From: UBA10649 sp965278965
GTDB taxonomy: Bacteria > Actinomycetota > Actinomycetes > S36-B12
Length of the DNA stretch: 64,000 nucleotides
Reading direction: 5' to 3'
Assembly (NCBI GenBank): GCA_965278965.1
Contig: OZ257127.1
Coordinates: 1,984,001 to 2,048,000 of the forward strand
Shown here: positions 41,547 through 51,958 of the stretch, one piece after another
How the letters are laid out: each line of letters starts with the position of its first letter
Position numbering within the stretch: position 1 is the first letter of the stretch
The notes under the pieces: model-generated
Database searches by the model: none
What the model was told of the DNA's origin: nothing
What the model saw: the letters and a program-made list of their open reading frames with translations, nothing else
Translations under genes and position numbers: made by a program

Positions 41547-42305
41547 TCATTGTCCCGTCGGCTCGGGCGTCGCCCACTGCAGGGTCACCGGCCCGGTGAA
41601 TGCCGGCAACGTCTGGCGGCCTGTGCGGTCGGCGCTGTAGCCGAGGCCGACGACGCGAGACCACGCCCGGAACGCCGAGACGCCCGCGTCGTCCCGAAGG
41701 CTCGCACGCATGCGCTTGATGGGACCGACCGCGGTGATGACGTAGGGCGGGGAGTACGCCCGGCCCTGGAGGAGCAGCGTGTTCCCGACGCAGCGGACCG
41801 AACTCGTCGCGATGAGCCGCTGGTCCATGACCTGGATGCCCCGGGCACCCCCGCGCCACAGGGCGTTGATGACGGCCCGGACGTCCGCCTCATGCACGAT
41901 GACGTCGTCCGCCGTGACCGTCTGCCACAGCGGGTCGTCCGGCGCGCGGACCGGTGCGTCGTCGAGGGTGACGGTCAGGGAACGCCCCCGCTCGGTGGTC
42001 AGGCCGGTCTGCTCCTCGAGCGTGGCGATCTCCGCGCGCATCCGGGCGACCGCAGGGTCGCCGGCCCGGCCGGCCGTCAGGTCGTCGACGTGCTGCTGGA
42101 GCGCTGCGACGCCCTCCTCGGTGTCGGCGACCCGGTCGGAGCGCTCCCGGACGAGGTCCCGCAGCTCGACAACACGCTCGGCCCGGAGGTCGGTCCCCTT
42201 GCTGGCAAGAGCGGCCGCGGTGAACATCAGGCCGGCCAGCGCGAAGACGAGCCCACTGACGACGACCGCCGGTCGCATCGTCGGGACGAGGTCCTTGGCC
42301 CGCAT
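41547..42305 (-). CDS. DUF881 family membrane-anchored protein
   Basis: The 252-residue protein has an N-terminal membrane helix (about residues 14-36), a coiled-coil-like region rich in E, R and L (ERVVELRDLVRERSDRVADT) and a DUF881 domain (VIVHEADVRAVINALWRGGARGIQVM, SSVRCVGNTLLLQGRAYSPPY). DUF881 proteins cluster with crgA and division genes; their role is not settled. ATG at 42305 follows TACCGT by 6 bp, so the transcript is probably leaderless. It is divergent from crgA. Confidence 0.9.
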   Translation of the reverse strand: MRAKDLVPTMRPAVVVSGLVFALAGLMFTAAALASKGTDLRAERVVELRDLVRERSDRVADTEEGVAALQQHVDDLTAGRAGDPAVARMRAEIATLEEQTGLTTERGRSLTVTLDDAPVRAPDDPLWQTVTADDVIVHEADVRAVINALWRGGARGIQVMDQRLIATSSVRCVGNTLLLQGRAYSPPYVITAVGPIKRMRASLRDDAGVSAFRAWSRVVGLGYSADRTGRQTLPAFTGPVTLQWATPEPTGQ

Positions 42306-42384
42306 CCGGCCACGGTAGACCGCCGGAGCCCTAGCGGGTGTGGGAGGCTGGTGGGCCAGCACCGTCGCAGTAGGAGGATCCGTC

Positions 42385-42651
42385 GTGCCTGAGTCCAAGG
42401 GTCGCAAGAAGGACGTCTACACGCCGCCCCCCACGGGGAAGGGTGAGCGGAAGGTCGCGCGGATCGGGTCGCCGAGCTGGCTGGCACCGACGATGGTCGC
42501 GTGCTTCTGCGTCGGACTGCTCTACATCGTGACGTTCTACATCGCCGGGACCGACGTGCCGATCATGCGGGACCTGAGCGCGCTGGTGAACGTCGCGATC
42601 GGCTTCGCCTTCATCGCCGCCGGCTTCGTCCTCGCGACGCGCTGGAAGTAG
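42385..42651 (+). CDS. crgA: Cell division protein CrgA
   Basis: The 88-residue protein starts at a GTG after TAGGAGGATC. It begins with basic residues (PESKGRKKDVYTPPP) and has two membrane segments, one at about 35-57 (LAPTMVACFCVGLLYIVTFYI) split by a cysteine, and one at about 65-86 (VNVAIGFAFIAAGFVLATRWK). This is the CrgA layout. It bridges FtsZ-ring proteins and PBPs at the septum. It sits between the DUF881 gene and a convergent rhomboid protease. A perfect palindrome follows its stop. Confidence 0.93.
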   Translation: MPESKGRKKDVYTPPPTGKGERKVARIGSPSWLAPTMVACFCVGLLYIVTFYIAGTDVPIMRDLSALVNVAIGFAFIAAGFVLATRWK

Positions 42652-42668
42652 CGGATTACACGCCTGTA

Positions 42669-42690
42669 GTTCTCCCCAGGTGGGGAGAAC
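42669..42690. terminator. Bidirectional palindrome between crgA and rhomboid gene
   Basis: GTTCTCCCCA and its exact complement TGGGGAGAAC are separated by GG. It lies between the stops of two convergent genes and can terminate both. Confidence 0.65.
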
Positions 42691-42700
42691 CTGTGGACAG

Positions 42701-43561
42701 TCAGCCGAGCAGAGGTGCGAGCATCTCGTTGATCTGCTGGGTGCGCCACGCCGCCACGACGAAAAGCAGCAGGACTATCCCGGTGACCCCGAGGACCTGC
42801 CACAGCACTCGATGGGCCCGCGACGGCAGCACCATGACCGCCGCCACGGCGGCGCCAGTCACCAGGCCGCCCAAGTGGGCCCGCCAGTCGACCCCGGGGA
42901 CGACGAAGCCGATGACGACGTTCACCCCGAGCAGGATCAGCACCTGCGTGACGTCGTACCTCAGGCGCCGGCCCGCCACGACCAGTGCGCCCATGAGCCC
43001 GAAGATCGCCCCGCTCGCGCCGACCGACACGGTCCGGACGTCAGGCGCGAGCGCGTAGGAAACGACCGCCCCGCCGAACGCGGCCACGAGGTACAGCACG
43101 ATGTAGCGGACGTGCCCGAGGACACGCTCGAGGGTCGGCCCGAGCGCGAACAGCACGTACATGTTGAACGCGATATGCAGGATCGAGCCGTGCAGGAAGG
43201 CCGCCGACAGTAGGCGCCACCACTCGTCGTTGACGGCGATGCCCGCCGGCCACATGCCGTAGTCGGCGGCGACCTGGTTGACCCCGCCGAGCCACTGCAG
43301 CCCGAACACGACGACGTTGATCGCGATGAGGGCGTACGTGACGACGGGAGCGGTGATCAGCTGGCCGCCGGCCACCGTGGTCGGCGTCCGCTGCGCGGCC
43401 GTCGCCGCGTGCACGCACTCCGGGCACTGGAACCCGACGGGAGCCGGGATCGCGCACTCCCCACAGATCGGGCGGTCGCACCGGGTGCAGCGCAGGCCGG
43501 TCATCCGGTCCGGGTGCCGGTAGCACCCGGGCAACGCGGGTGCGCCCCCCGTCGAGGACAC
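42701..43561 (-). CDS. Rhomboid family intramembrane serine protease with N-terminal zinc ribbon
   Basis: The 286-residue protein begins with a metal-binding region: CYRHPD, CTRCDRPICGECA and FQCPEC. Six or seven membrane segments follow. VSVGASGAIFGLMGAL has the catalytic Ser in GASG, and DWRAHLGGLVTG gives the catalytic His. FLHGSILHIAFNMYVL has the rhomboid HxxxN-type pattern. It should cleave membrane protein helices. Its place between cyclophilin and crgA is conserved in actinobacteria. Substrates unknown. Confidence 0.93.
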   Translation of the reverse strand: MSSTGGAPALPGCYRHPDRMTGLRCTRCDRPICGECAIPAPVGFQCPECVHAATAAQRTPTTVAGGQLITAPVVTYALIAINVVVFGLQWLGGVNQVAADYGMWPAGIAVNDEWWRLLSAAFLHGSILHIAFNMYVLFALGPTLERVLGHVRYIVLYLVAAFGGAVVSYALAPDVRTVSVGASGAIFGLMGALVVAGRRLRYDVTQVLILLGVNVVIGFVVPGVDWRAHLGGLVTGAAVAAVMVLPSRAHRVLWQVLGVTGIVLLLFVVAAWRTQQINEMLAPLLG

Positions 43562-43565
43562 CGCG

Positions 43566-44084
43566 CTAGTCGCGCGTGATGTCGATCGAGGAGATCACGA
43601 CCTCCTCGCGCGGCCGGTCTCCCGGGCCGGTCGCGGCGGTCGCGATCGCATCGACGACGTCGCGGGAGTCCTGGTCGGCGACCTCGCCGAAGATGCTGTG
43701 CTTGAAGTTCAGCCAGGCGGTCGGCGCGACGGTGATGAAGAACTGCGAGCCGTTCGTGTTCGGCCCGGCGTTCGCCATCGCCAGCAGGTACGGCCGGTCG
43801 AAGGTCAGCTCGGGGTGGAACTCGTCCGCGAAGCGGTAGCCCGGGCCGCCGGTACCGGTGCCGAGGGGGTCGCCGCCCTGGATCATGAAGTTGGGGATCA
43901 CGCGGTGGAAGACCGTGCCGTCGTACAGCGGGGCGGTCGACTTCGCCCGGACCTTCGGGTCCGTCCACTCCTGCGTGCCTTCGGCCAGGCCGGTGAAGTT
44001 GCGCACCGTCTTGGGTGCCTGGTCGGCGAACAGGGTGACGCGGATGTCGCCCTTGTTCGTGTGGATCGTCGCGGTGGTTGCCAT
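43566..44084 (-). CDS. Cyclophilin-type peptidyl-prolyl cis-trans isomerase
   Basis: This 172-residue cytoplasmic protein has FHRVIPNFMIQGGDPLGTGT with the catalytic Arg, MANAGPNTNGSQFFIT and LNFKHSIFGEVADQDS. No signal peptide is present, so it is the cytosolic PpiA type. It speeds proline isomerisation in protein folding. ATG at 44084 follows AGGATCGGCG. It ends 4 bp before the rhomboid gene and may be co-transcribed with it. Confidence 0.95.
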   Translation of the reverse strand: MATTATIHTNKGDIRVTLFADQAPKTVRNFTGLAEGTQEWTDPKVRAKSTAPLYDGTVFHRVIPNFMIQGGDPLGTGTGGPGYRFADEFHPELTFDRPYLLAMANAGPNTNGSQFFITVAPTAWLNFKHSIFGEVADQDSRDVVDAIATAATGPGDRPREEVVISSIDITRD

Positions 44085-44137
44085 GGCGCCGATCCTGTCA
44101 TGCCGACTGACCGCGCAAGCCGGCCGGTACGGGCGCG

Positions 44138-44210
44138 TGGAGGCTAGGGGACTCGAACCCCTGACTTCTGCCTTGCAAAGGCAGCGCTCTACCAGCTGAG
44201 CTAAGCCCCC
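44138..44210 (-). tRNA. tRNA-Ala (anticodon TGC)
   Basis: The 73-nt sequence has acceptor GGGGGCT pairing AGCCTCC, an A discriminator, D arm GCTCAGCTGGTAGAGC, anticodon stem-loop CTGCCTTTGCAAGGCAG (TGC) and T arm AGGGGTTCGAGTCCCCT. CCA is not encoded. With tRNA-Ile it follows the actinobacterial gyrA-ileT-alaT arrangement. Confidence 0.97.
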
Positions 44211-44224
44211 GGGGCCTGATGCAG

Positions 44225-44350
44225 CTAGCGCAGGTCGGGATCCGTGGTCGCCTCGGACCACAGGTCCTGCTCGGCCTTGCGAGCCATGACCTGGCGGTAG
44301 ACGACGTAGCCGATGCCGGCGAGGACGACGAGGAGGATCAGCTTCTTCAT
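44225..44350 (-). CDS. DLW-39 family small membrane peptide
   Basis: The 41-residue peptide starts MKKLILLVVLAGIGYVVYRQ, one membrane helix, and has a short hydrophilic tail with AEQDLW. The DLW motif and length mark the DLW-39 family, found beside tRNA-Ala in many actinobacteria. Function is unknown. It lies just 14 bp upstream of tRNA-Ala on the same strand. Confidence 0.85.
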   Translation of the reverse strand: MKKLILLVVLAGIGYVVYRQVMARKAEQDLWSEATTDPDLR

Positions 44351-44440
44351 GGTCGGCAGCCTACGCGGACACGGCCACAGGGCGCACCTGGCATTCGCTG
44401 CGGTCGCCACCCCTCGCCTGATGGGCGTTGACTGGGCGCC

Positions 44441-45124
44441 GTGATCTCGGACGCCTCGTCGAAACCGGTCGCGCCGGACGGCGTCGACCTCTACTGGGTC
44501 CCGCTCGGGGCCGGGAACGGGGTCGGCGCGGCCGCTGTCCGCGCCGGCGGCCGGACCTACCGGACCTTCGCCGCCCTCAGAGGCAAAGACGCCGGTCCGG
44601 TCTTCCACGCGGCCTTGGTCATCTGGCTGGCCGGCCAGCCACACTCCCTGGAGATGGCGCCCGCCTGGGGGCCGGGCGCTGGGGGAGCGAGCGTCGTCGC
44701 CACCGGCCCGGTCGGCCTTCGCGCCCTTGGCCGATGGCCGGCCTTCCGGTACGAGGTCCGCTGCCCACCCGGGCTCACGATCCCCGACCTCGCGTACGCG
44801 GTGGAGTCACCCGTGCGCGACGCGAACGGTTCGGCGATGGCGCGACGCGTCCTGGACGAGGTCGTCAAGGCTCCGCGGCGGACCTGGGGGCGCGACGAGC
44901 TTCGGGTCGGCGAGATGTGGAACTCCAACGCCCTCGTCGCGTGGCTGCTGACCAGCGTGGGGATCGACGTGGTCGGCGCTGGGCCCCCACGGCACGGTGT
45001 CGCTCCGGGCTGGGCGGCCGGGATCCGCGTTGCGTGCGACTGGGGCGTCGGGGTGGGCCTACCTGGATTTGAACCAGGGACCTCTTCCTTATCAGGGAAG
45101 CGCTCTAACCAACCTGAGCTATAG
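44441..45124 (+). CDS. Hypothetical protein whose 3' end overlaps tRNA-Ile
   Basis: A GTG at 44441 opens a frame of 227 residues. The first 200 show convincing coding periodicity (GVDLYWVPLGAGNG, RVGEMWNSNALVAWLL, TSVGIDV). The last 24 residues (GLPGFEPGTSSLSGK and on) come from reading the antisense strand of tRNA-Ile and are known as a common annotation artefact at tRNAs. The true C-terminus may therefore be the same but not meaningful. No named domain, signal or membrane segment. Function unknown. Confidence 0.6.
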   Translation: MISDASSKPVAPDGVDLYWVPLGAGNGVGAAAVRAGGRTYRTFAALRGKDAGPVFHAALVIWLAGQPHSLEMAPAWGPGAGGASVVATGPVGLRALGRWPAFRYEVRCPPGLTIPDLAYAVESPVRDANGSAMARRVLDEVVKAPRRTWGRDELRVGEMWNSNALVAWLLTSVGIDVVGAGPPRHGVAPGWAAGIRVACDWGVGVGLPGFEPGTSSLSGKRSNQPEL

Positions 45125-45128
45125 GCCC
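45054..45128 (-). tRNA. tRNA-Ile (anticodon GAT)
   Basis: The 75-nt sequence has acceptor GGGCCTA pairing TAGGCCC, A discriminator, D arm GCTCAGGTTGGTTAGAGC, anticodon stem-loop CTTCCCTGATAAGGAAG (GAT) and T arm CCTGGTTCAAATCCAGG. CCA is not encoded. A hypothetical coding region reads through it on the opposite strand. Confidence 0.97.
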
Positions 45129-45181
45129 GAACGACCGCAGACATTACCCGACGCGGACGTGCCGGGGACGACCGGGTGAGA

Positions 45182-45565
45182 TCACAGATCGTCGGACAGG
45201 ACGACCTCGATACCACCGGTCAGACCGACGGTCATGTTGTACATGACGGCGAAGAGCGTGGAGAACACCGAGACCAGGACGATCTCGACCGAGGCGATCA
45301 CGATCGCTACCCCGATCACCCGGGAGAACTCGACGTACGTCATCAGGTCGAACGACGTCGTCGCGGAGCCGACCACCTCGTCGACGGTCCGGGAGACGGT
45401 GACGAACACCCCGGTCACGTCGAGCACCCACCACAGCACGCTGACCGCGATGACGATGACGATGCCGATCGCCAAGGCCAGCATGAACGAGGCCTTGGCG
45501 ACCGACCACGGGTCGACCCGGGTGACGTAGAGCCGTGCGCGTCGCGGCGCTCGGACCTCACTCAC
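45182..45565 (-). CDS. DUF3566 family membrane protein
   Basis: The 127-residue protein begins with a basic stretch (APRRARLYVTRVDPWSVAK) and has two membrane segments, about 28-55 and 85-112. VDPWSVAKASFMLALAIGI and IGVAIVIASVEIVLVSVFS are the DUF3566 core. It follows gyrA in actinobacteria almost always; its role may be tied to division or wall growth but is not known. GTG start at 45565, 2 bp after the gyrA stop. Confidence 0.92.
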   Translation of the reverse strand: MSEVRAPRRARLYVTRVDPWSVAKASFMLALAIGIVIVIAVSVLWWVLDVTGVFVTVSRTVDEVVGSATTSFDLMTYVEFSRVIGVAIVIASVEIVLVSVFSTLFAVMYNMTVGLTGGIEVVLSDDL

Positions 45566-45567
45566 GA

Positions 45568-48156
<2,589 letters not shown>

Positions 48157-48185
48157 GAGGGCCTCCTTGTTCGGGTCGTGCTCGG

Positions 48186-50162
48186 TCAGATGTCAAGGAA
48201 GCGCACGTCGCGCGCGTTCTGCTGGATGAAGTTTCGGCGCGACTCGACGTCCTCGCCCATCAGGACACTGAACATCTCGTCCGCCTGGGCGGCGTCGTCG
48301 ATGGTCACCTGCAGGAGGATTCGACGGGCCGGGTCCATCGTGGTCTCCCAGAGCTCGTCGGCGTTCATCTCGCCGAGGCCCTTGTACCGCTGGATCGCCT
48401 CTTCCTTCGGCAGGCGCTTGCCGGCCGCAGCGCCCGCCGTCATCAGCGCCTCGCGCTCACGCTCGGTGTACGCGAAGTCGGCCACCTCACGCGACCACTT
48501 GATCTTGTACAGCGGCGGCTGCGCGAGGAACACGTACCCCTGCTCGACGAGCGGCTTCATGAAGCGGAACAGCAGCGTCAGGAGCAGCGTGCGGATGTGC
48601 TGGCCATCCACGTCGGCGTCGGCCATCAGCACGACCTTGTGGTACCGGAGGCGGTTGATGTCGAACTCGTCCTGGATGCCCGTGCCGAACGCCGAGATCA
48701 GCGCCTGGACCTCGGTGTTCTGCAGGACCTTGTCGATGCGCGCCTTCTCGACGTTGATGATCTTGCCGCGGATCGGGAGGATCGCCTGAGTCCGTGGGTC
48801 GCGGCCCTGACGAGCGGACCCACCGGCGGAGTCACCCTCGACGATGAAGACCTCGCACTCCTCGGGCTCGCGGCTCGAGCAGTCGATCAGCTTGCCCGGC
48901 ATGCCGGCCCCTCCGAGCAGGCCCTTGCGGTTGCGGGCCAGGTCGCGTGCCTTGCGCGCGGCGATGCGGGCCGTCGCGGCACTGACCGACTTGCGCGCGA
49001 TCTCCTTGCCCTCAGCCGGGTTCTTCTCCAGCCACTCCCCGAGCTGGTCGTTGACGACCTTCTGCACGAAGGCCTTCATCTCGGTGTTCCCGAGCTTCGC
49101 TTTCGTCTGGCCCTCGAACTGCGGCTCGGCCATCTTCACGCTGACGATCGCCGTCAGGCCTTCGCGAATGTCGTCGCCGCTGAGGTTCGGGTCCTTCTCC
49201 TTCAGCACGTTCCACTCGCGCGCGAACTTGTTCATCAACGTGGTGAGCGCCGAGCGGAAGCCCTCCTCGTGCGTGCCGCCCTCGGTCGTGTTGATCGTGT
49301 TCGCGAACGTGTAGACCGACTCGGAGTAGGTGTTGTTCCACTGCATCGCGATCTCGGCGCTCATGCGCTTGTCGTCGGTCTCCGCCTCGATGTCGATGAC
49401 GGTCGGGTTGGCGATGCCCTTGCTCGCGTTGAGGTGTCGGACGAAGTCGGCGATCCCGCCCTCGTAGTGGTACCGAACCTGGCGGACCTGCTCAACCTCG
49501 TCATCGGTGTCGACGGCCAGCGGGTCCGGGTCTGCGACCACGGGCGTCCGCTCGTCGACGAGCGTCAGCGTGAGGCCCTTGTTCAAGAAGGCCATCTCCT
49601 GGAACCGGCGCGCGAGCGTCGTGAAGTCGTAGTGCGTCGTCTCGAAGATGTCACCGTCGGCCCAGAACGTCACCATCGTCCCGGTGTCGTCGACCGGCTC
49701 GCCCTGGGCGAGCGGAGCCGTCGGCACGCCGCGGACGTAGGACTGGCGGTACATGTGGCCGTCGACGCGGACCTCGACCTCCAAGGTGGTCGACAGCGCA
49801 TTCACGACGGAGACGCCGACGCCATGCAGGCCGCCGGACACCGAGTAGCCGCCACCACCGAACTTGCCGCCGGCATGCAGGACGGTCAGGACCACCTCGA
49901 CCGCCGGCTTGCCCTCGCTCTCGACGATCCCGACCGGGATCCCGCGGCCGTCGTCGACGACGCGGACGCCGCCGTCCGCCAGCAAGGTGACCGTGATCTC
50001 CGTCGCGTACCCGGCGAGCGCCTCGTCGACGCTGTTGTCCACGACCTCGTAGACCAGGTGATGCAGACCGCGCTCGCCGGTCGAGCCGATGTACATGCCC
50101 GGACGCTTGCGGACCGCGTCGAGACCTTCCAGGACGGTGATGGCGCTGGCGTCGTACGACAC
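48186..50162 (-). CDS. gyrB: DNA gyrase subunit B
   Basis: The 658-residue protein has the GHKL ATPase motifs (EVVDNSVDEALAGYA, VDDGRGIPVGI, GGLHGVGVSVVNALS) and the TOPRIM part EVFIVEGDSAGGSARQGRD and LMADADVDGQHI. It supplies ATP hydrolysis for gyrase. GTG at 50162 lies 10 nt after AAGGAGG, which decides it over a TTG upstream. A GC-rich hairpin (CGACCGC/GCGGTCG) lies in its leader near 50190. TAGACT further up is a possible -10. Confidence 0.98.
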   Translation of the reverse strand: MSYDASAITVLEGLDAVRKRPGMYIGSTGERGLHHLVYEVVDNSVDEALAGYATEITVTLLADGGVRVVDDGRGIPVGIVESEGKPAVEVVLTVLHAGGKFGGGGYSVSGGLHGVGVSVVNALSTTLEVEVRVDGHMYRQSYVRGVPTAPLAQGEPVDDTGTMVTFWADGDIFETTHYDFTTLARRFQEMAFLNKGLTLTLVDERTPVVADPDPLAVDTDDEVEQVRQVRYHYEGGIADFVRHLNASKGIANPTVIDIEAETDDKRMSAEIAMQWNNTYSESVYTFANTINTTEGGTHEEGFRSALTTLMNKFAREWNVLKEKDPNLSGDDIREGLTAIVSVKMAEPQFEGQTKAKLGNTEMKAFVQKVVNDQLGEWLEKNPAEGKEIARKSVSAATARIAARKARDLARNRKGLLGGAGMPGKLIDCSSREPEECEVFIVEGDSAGGSARQGRDPRTQAILPIRGKIINVEKARIDKVLQNTEVQALISAFGTGIQDEFDINRLRYHKVVLMADADVDGQHIRTLLLTLLFRFMKPLVEQGYVFLAQPPLYKIKWSREVADFAYTEREREALMTAGAAAGKRLPKEEAIQRYKGLGEMNADELWETTMDPARRILLQVTIDDAAQADEMFSVLMGEDVESRRNFIQQNARDVRFLDI

Positions 50163-50333
50163 GGGCGACCTGCCTCCTTGCAAGCACGCACGACCGCGGC
50201 TGCGGTCGGCGAGGATCGAGCTCAGTCTATCGGGTCACGGCGACATCGACCGGACCGCCACGGCCCGCCAGGGCATTCGAGGGACCTTCGACCCCTGCGC
50301 GCTACCAGGGATACGCGGTCATCCCCTCTGCGC

Positions 50334-50353
50334 GCCCTGAACGCCCTCAGGGC
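50334..50353. terminator. Terminator after the dnaN-recF-DUF721 operon
   Basis: GCCCTGA at 50334-50340 pairs with TCAGGGC at 50347-50353 around a 6-nt loop, 4 bp beyond the DUF721 stop on the minus strand. It separates that operon from gyrB, which has its own promoter. Confidence 0.6.
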
Positions 50354-50357
50354 CCCG

Positions 50358-50822
50358 TCAGCCGTACGTGTCGCGGGGGCCTCGGCCCTTCACGCGGCGG
50401 GGCCCGGACACCCAGGAGGGCGCCGCGGGCCCTGCCACGGCGATAGAGCGCACGACCCCGTGGCCGACGGCCGCCTCGACAGCACGGTGCAGCCCGGGCA
50501 GGAGCAGCCGCACCTGGGTAGCCCAGGCCGTCGACTCAGCCCGGACGGTCAGTCGGCCGTCCTCGAAGGAGTCCGGGACGACGTGCGCCGCCAGGTCGGA
50601 GCCCACCACCTGGGCCCAGTCGCTGAACAGGACCGCGACCGCCGACTGCTCGGTCCACCCCTGATCGCGGACGAGGTGCTCCAACGCCGACCCAAGGAGC
50701 TCCGGGTCGCGGCCGGACGGCCGACCGCTCGGTGGCCGTCGGCGCCGCGGGGGCGCCGATGACGCCACCCGACGCAGGGCGGCCGCCGCCGCGGCAGCGG
50801 CCGGATCGCGGGGGTCAGTCAT
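50358..50822 (-). CDS. DUF721 (DciA-like) protein
   Basis: The 154-residue protein has an Ala/Arg/Pro-rich N-terminus and a DUF721 core: LEHLVRDQGWTEQSAVAVLF, DWAQVVGSDLAAHVVPDSF and GRLTVRAESTAWATQVRLLL. DUF721 proteins next to recF are the DciA family, loaders of the replicative helicase DnaB in many bacteria. The start overlaps recF by 8 bp. A W-AxQ type motif suits the DciA KH-like fold. Confidence 0.88.
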   Translation of the reverse strand: MTDPRDPAAAAAAAALRRVASSAPPRRRRPPSGRPSGRDPELLGSALEHLVRDQGWTEQSAVAVLFSDWAQVVGSDLAAHVVPDSFEDGRLTVRAESTAWATQVRLLLPGLHRAVEAAVGHGVVRSIAVAGPAAPSWVSGPRRVKGRGPRDTYG

Positions 50823-51957
50823 CGGTGATCGTCCCGCGCTCGACCCGAAGCCGACGGCCGGACAGCTCGACCGGGACGTCGGCGTCGACGGCCGCGGTCA
50901 CAAGGATCTGCTCGCACGACGCGGTCCGAGCAGCAAGGCGAGCTCGCCGCGTCGCGTCGAGCTCGGCGAACACGTCGTCGAGCACGAGCACCGGGTCCTC
51001 GTCATCAGCCCGCAGGGTCTCGAACGCCGCGAGCCGCAGGGCCAGGGCCATCGACCACGACTCGCCGTGCGAGGCGTAGCCCTTGAGCGGAAGCCCCCCG
51101 AGCCCGAGAGCGAGCTCGTCCCGGTGCGGGCCGACGAGCGTCACGCCACGGTCGAGCTCGTCACCTCGCCGCTCGACCACAGCCAGGGCCAGGGCATCAC
51201 GCCAGGCGTCGCGGTCGGTCTCGTCCCCGAGGTCCGCGCCGATCGCCGGGGAGTACCGAAGGGTCGCGTCGGAGGCGCTGCCACCGACGTCGTCGCCGGC
51301 GAGCAGTGCGTAGGCGTCCACGACGTGCGGTCGGAGGGCGGCGACGAGGCTGACGCGTGCGGCCGAGAGCTCCGCTCCGACGGTGGTGAGCTGCTCGTCC
51401 CAGACACCGAGCGTCCGTTCCACCTCGGCCCCGGCGGCGCGGCGGGCCGCGCCGGCGGACTTCAGTAAAGCGTTGCGCTGCTTCAGGATCCGGTCATAGT
51501 CCGCGCGAGTCGCGGCCAGTCGCGGTGCACGCTGCACGAGCAGATCGTCGAGGAAGCGGCGCCGCTCCGAGGGATCACCTTTGACGAGCGCGAGGTCCTC
51601 TGGTGCGAAGACCACCGTTCGCAGGTAGCCCAGGACGTCACGCGCTCGCGACACCGGCGAGCGGTTGACGCGTGCGCGGTTGGCACGTCCGGGGTTGATC
51701 TCGACCTCGAGCCAGGTCTCGCGGTCCTGCCGCACGACCTGCGCGCCGACCACCGCCCGATCGGCGCCGACCCGGACGAGCGGTGCGTCCGACGAGACGC
51801 GGTGGCTGCCGAGAGTGGCGAGGTAGGCGACCGCTTCGACGACGTTGGTCTTGCCCTGGCCGTTGAGCCCGACCAGAGTCGTGACGCCCGGCTCGAGCCG
51901 GATCTCGACGTTCGCGTAGGTACGGAAGTCGACGAGCCGAAGCGTCTGGACCCGCAC
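50815..51957 (-). CDS. recF: DNA recombination/repair protein RecF
   Basis: The 380-residue SMC-like ATPase has Walker A LVGLNGQGKTNVVEAV near residue 30, the signature region KGYASHGESWSMALAL and Walker B PVLVLDDVFAELDATRR. It loads RecA at ssDNA gaps with RecO and RecR. GTG start 1 bp beyond the dnaN stop. The 3' end overlaps the DUF721 start. Confidence 0.97.
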   Translation of the reverse strand: MRVQTLRLVDFRTYANVEIRLEPGVTTLVGLNGQGKTNVVEAVAYLATLGSHRVSSDAPLVRVGADRAVVGAQVVRQDRETWLEVEINPGRANRARVNRSPVSRARDVLGYLRTVVFAPEDLALVKGDPSERRRFLDDLLVQRAPRLAATRADYDRILKQRNALLKSAGAARRAAGAEVERTLGVWDEQLTTVGAELSAARVSLVAALRPHVVDAYALLAGDDVGGSASDATLRYSPAIGADLGDETDRDAWRDALALAVVERRGDELDRGVTLVGPHRDELALGLGGLPLKGYASHGESWSMALALRLAAFETLRADDEDPVLVLDDVFAELDATRRARLAARTASCEQILVTAAVDADVPVELSGRRLRVERGTITDD

Positions 51958-51958
51958 G

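Noticed and set aside
50184..50209. GC-rich hairpin CGACCGC/GCGGTCG in the gyrB leader as a riboswitch
   Set aside because: A single short stem without any conserved riboswitch features; at most a leader stem.
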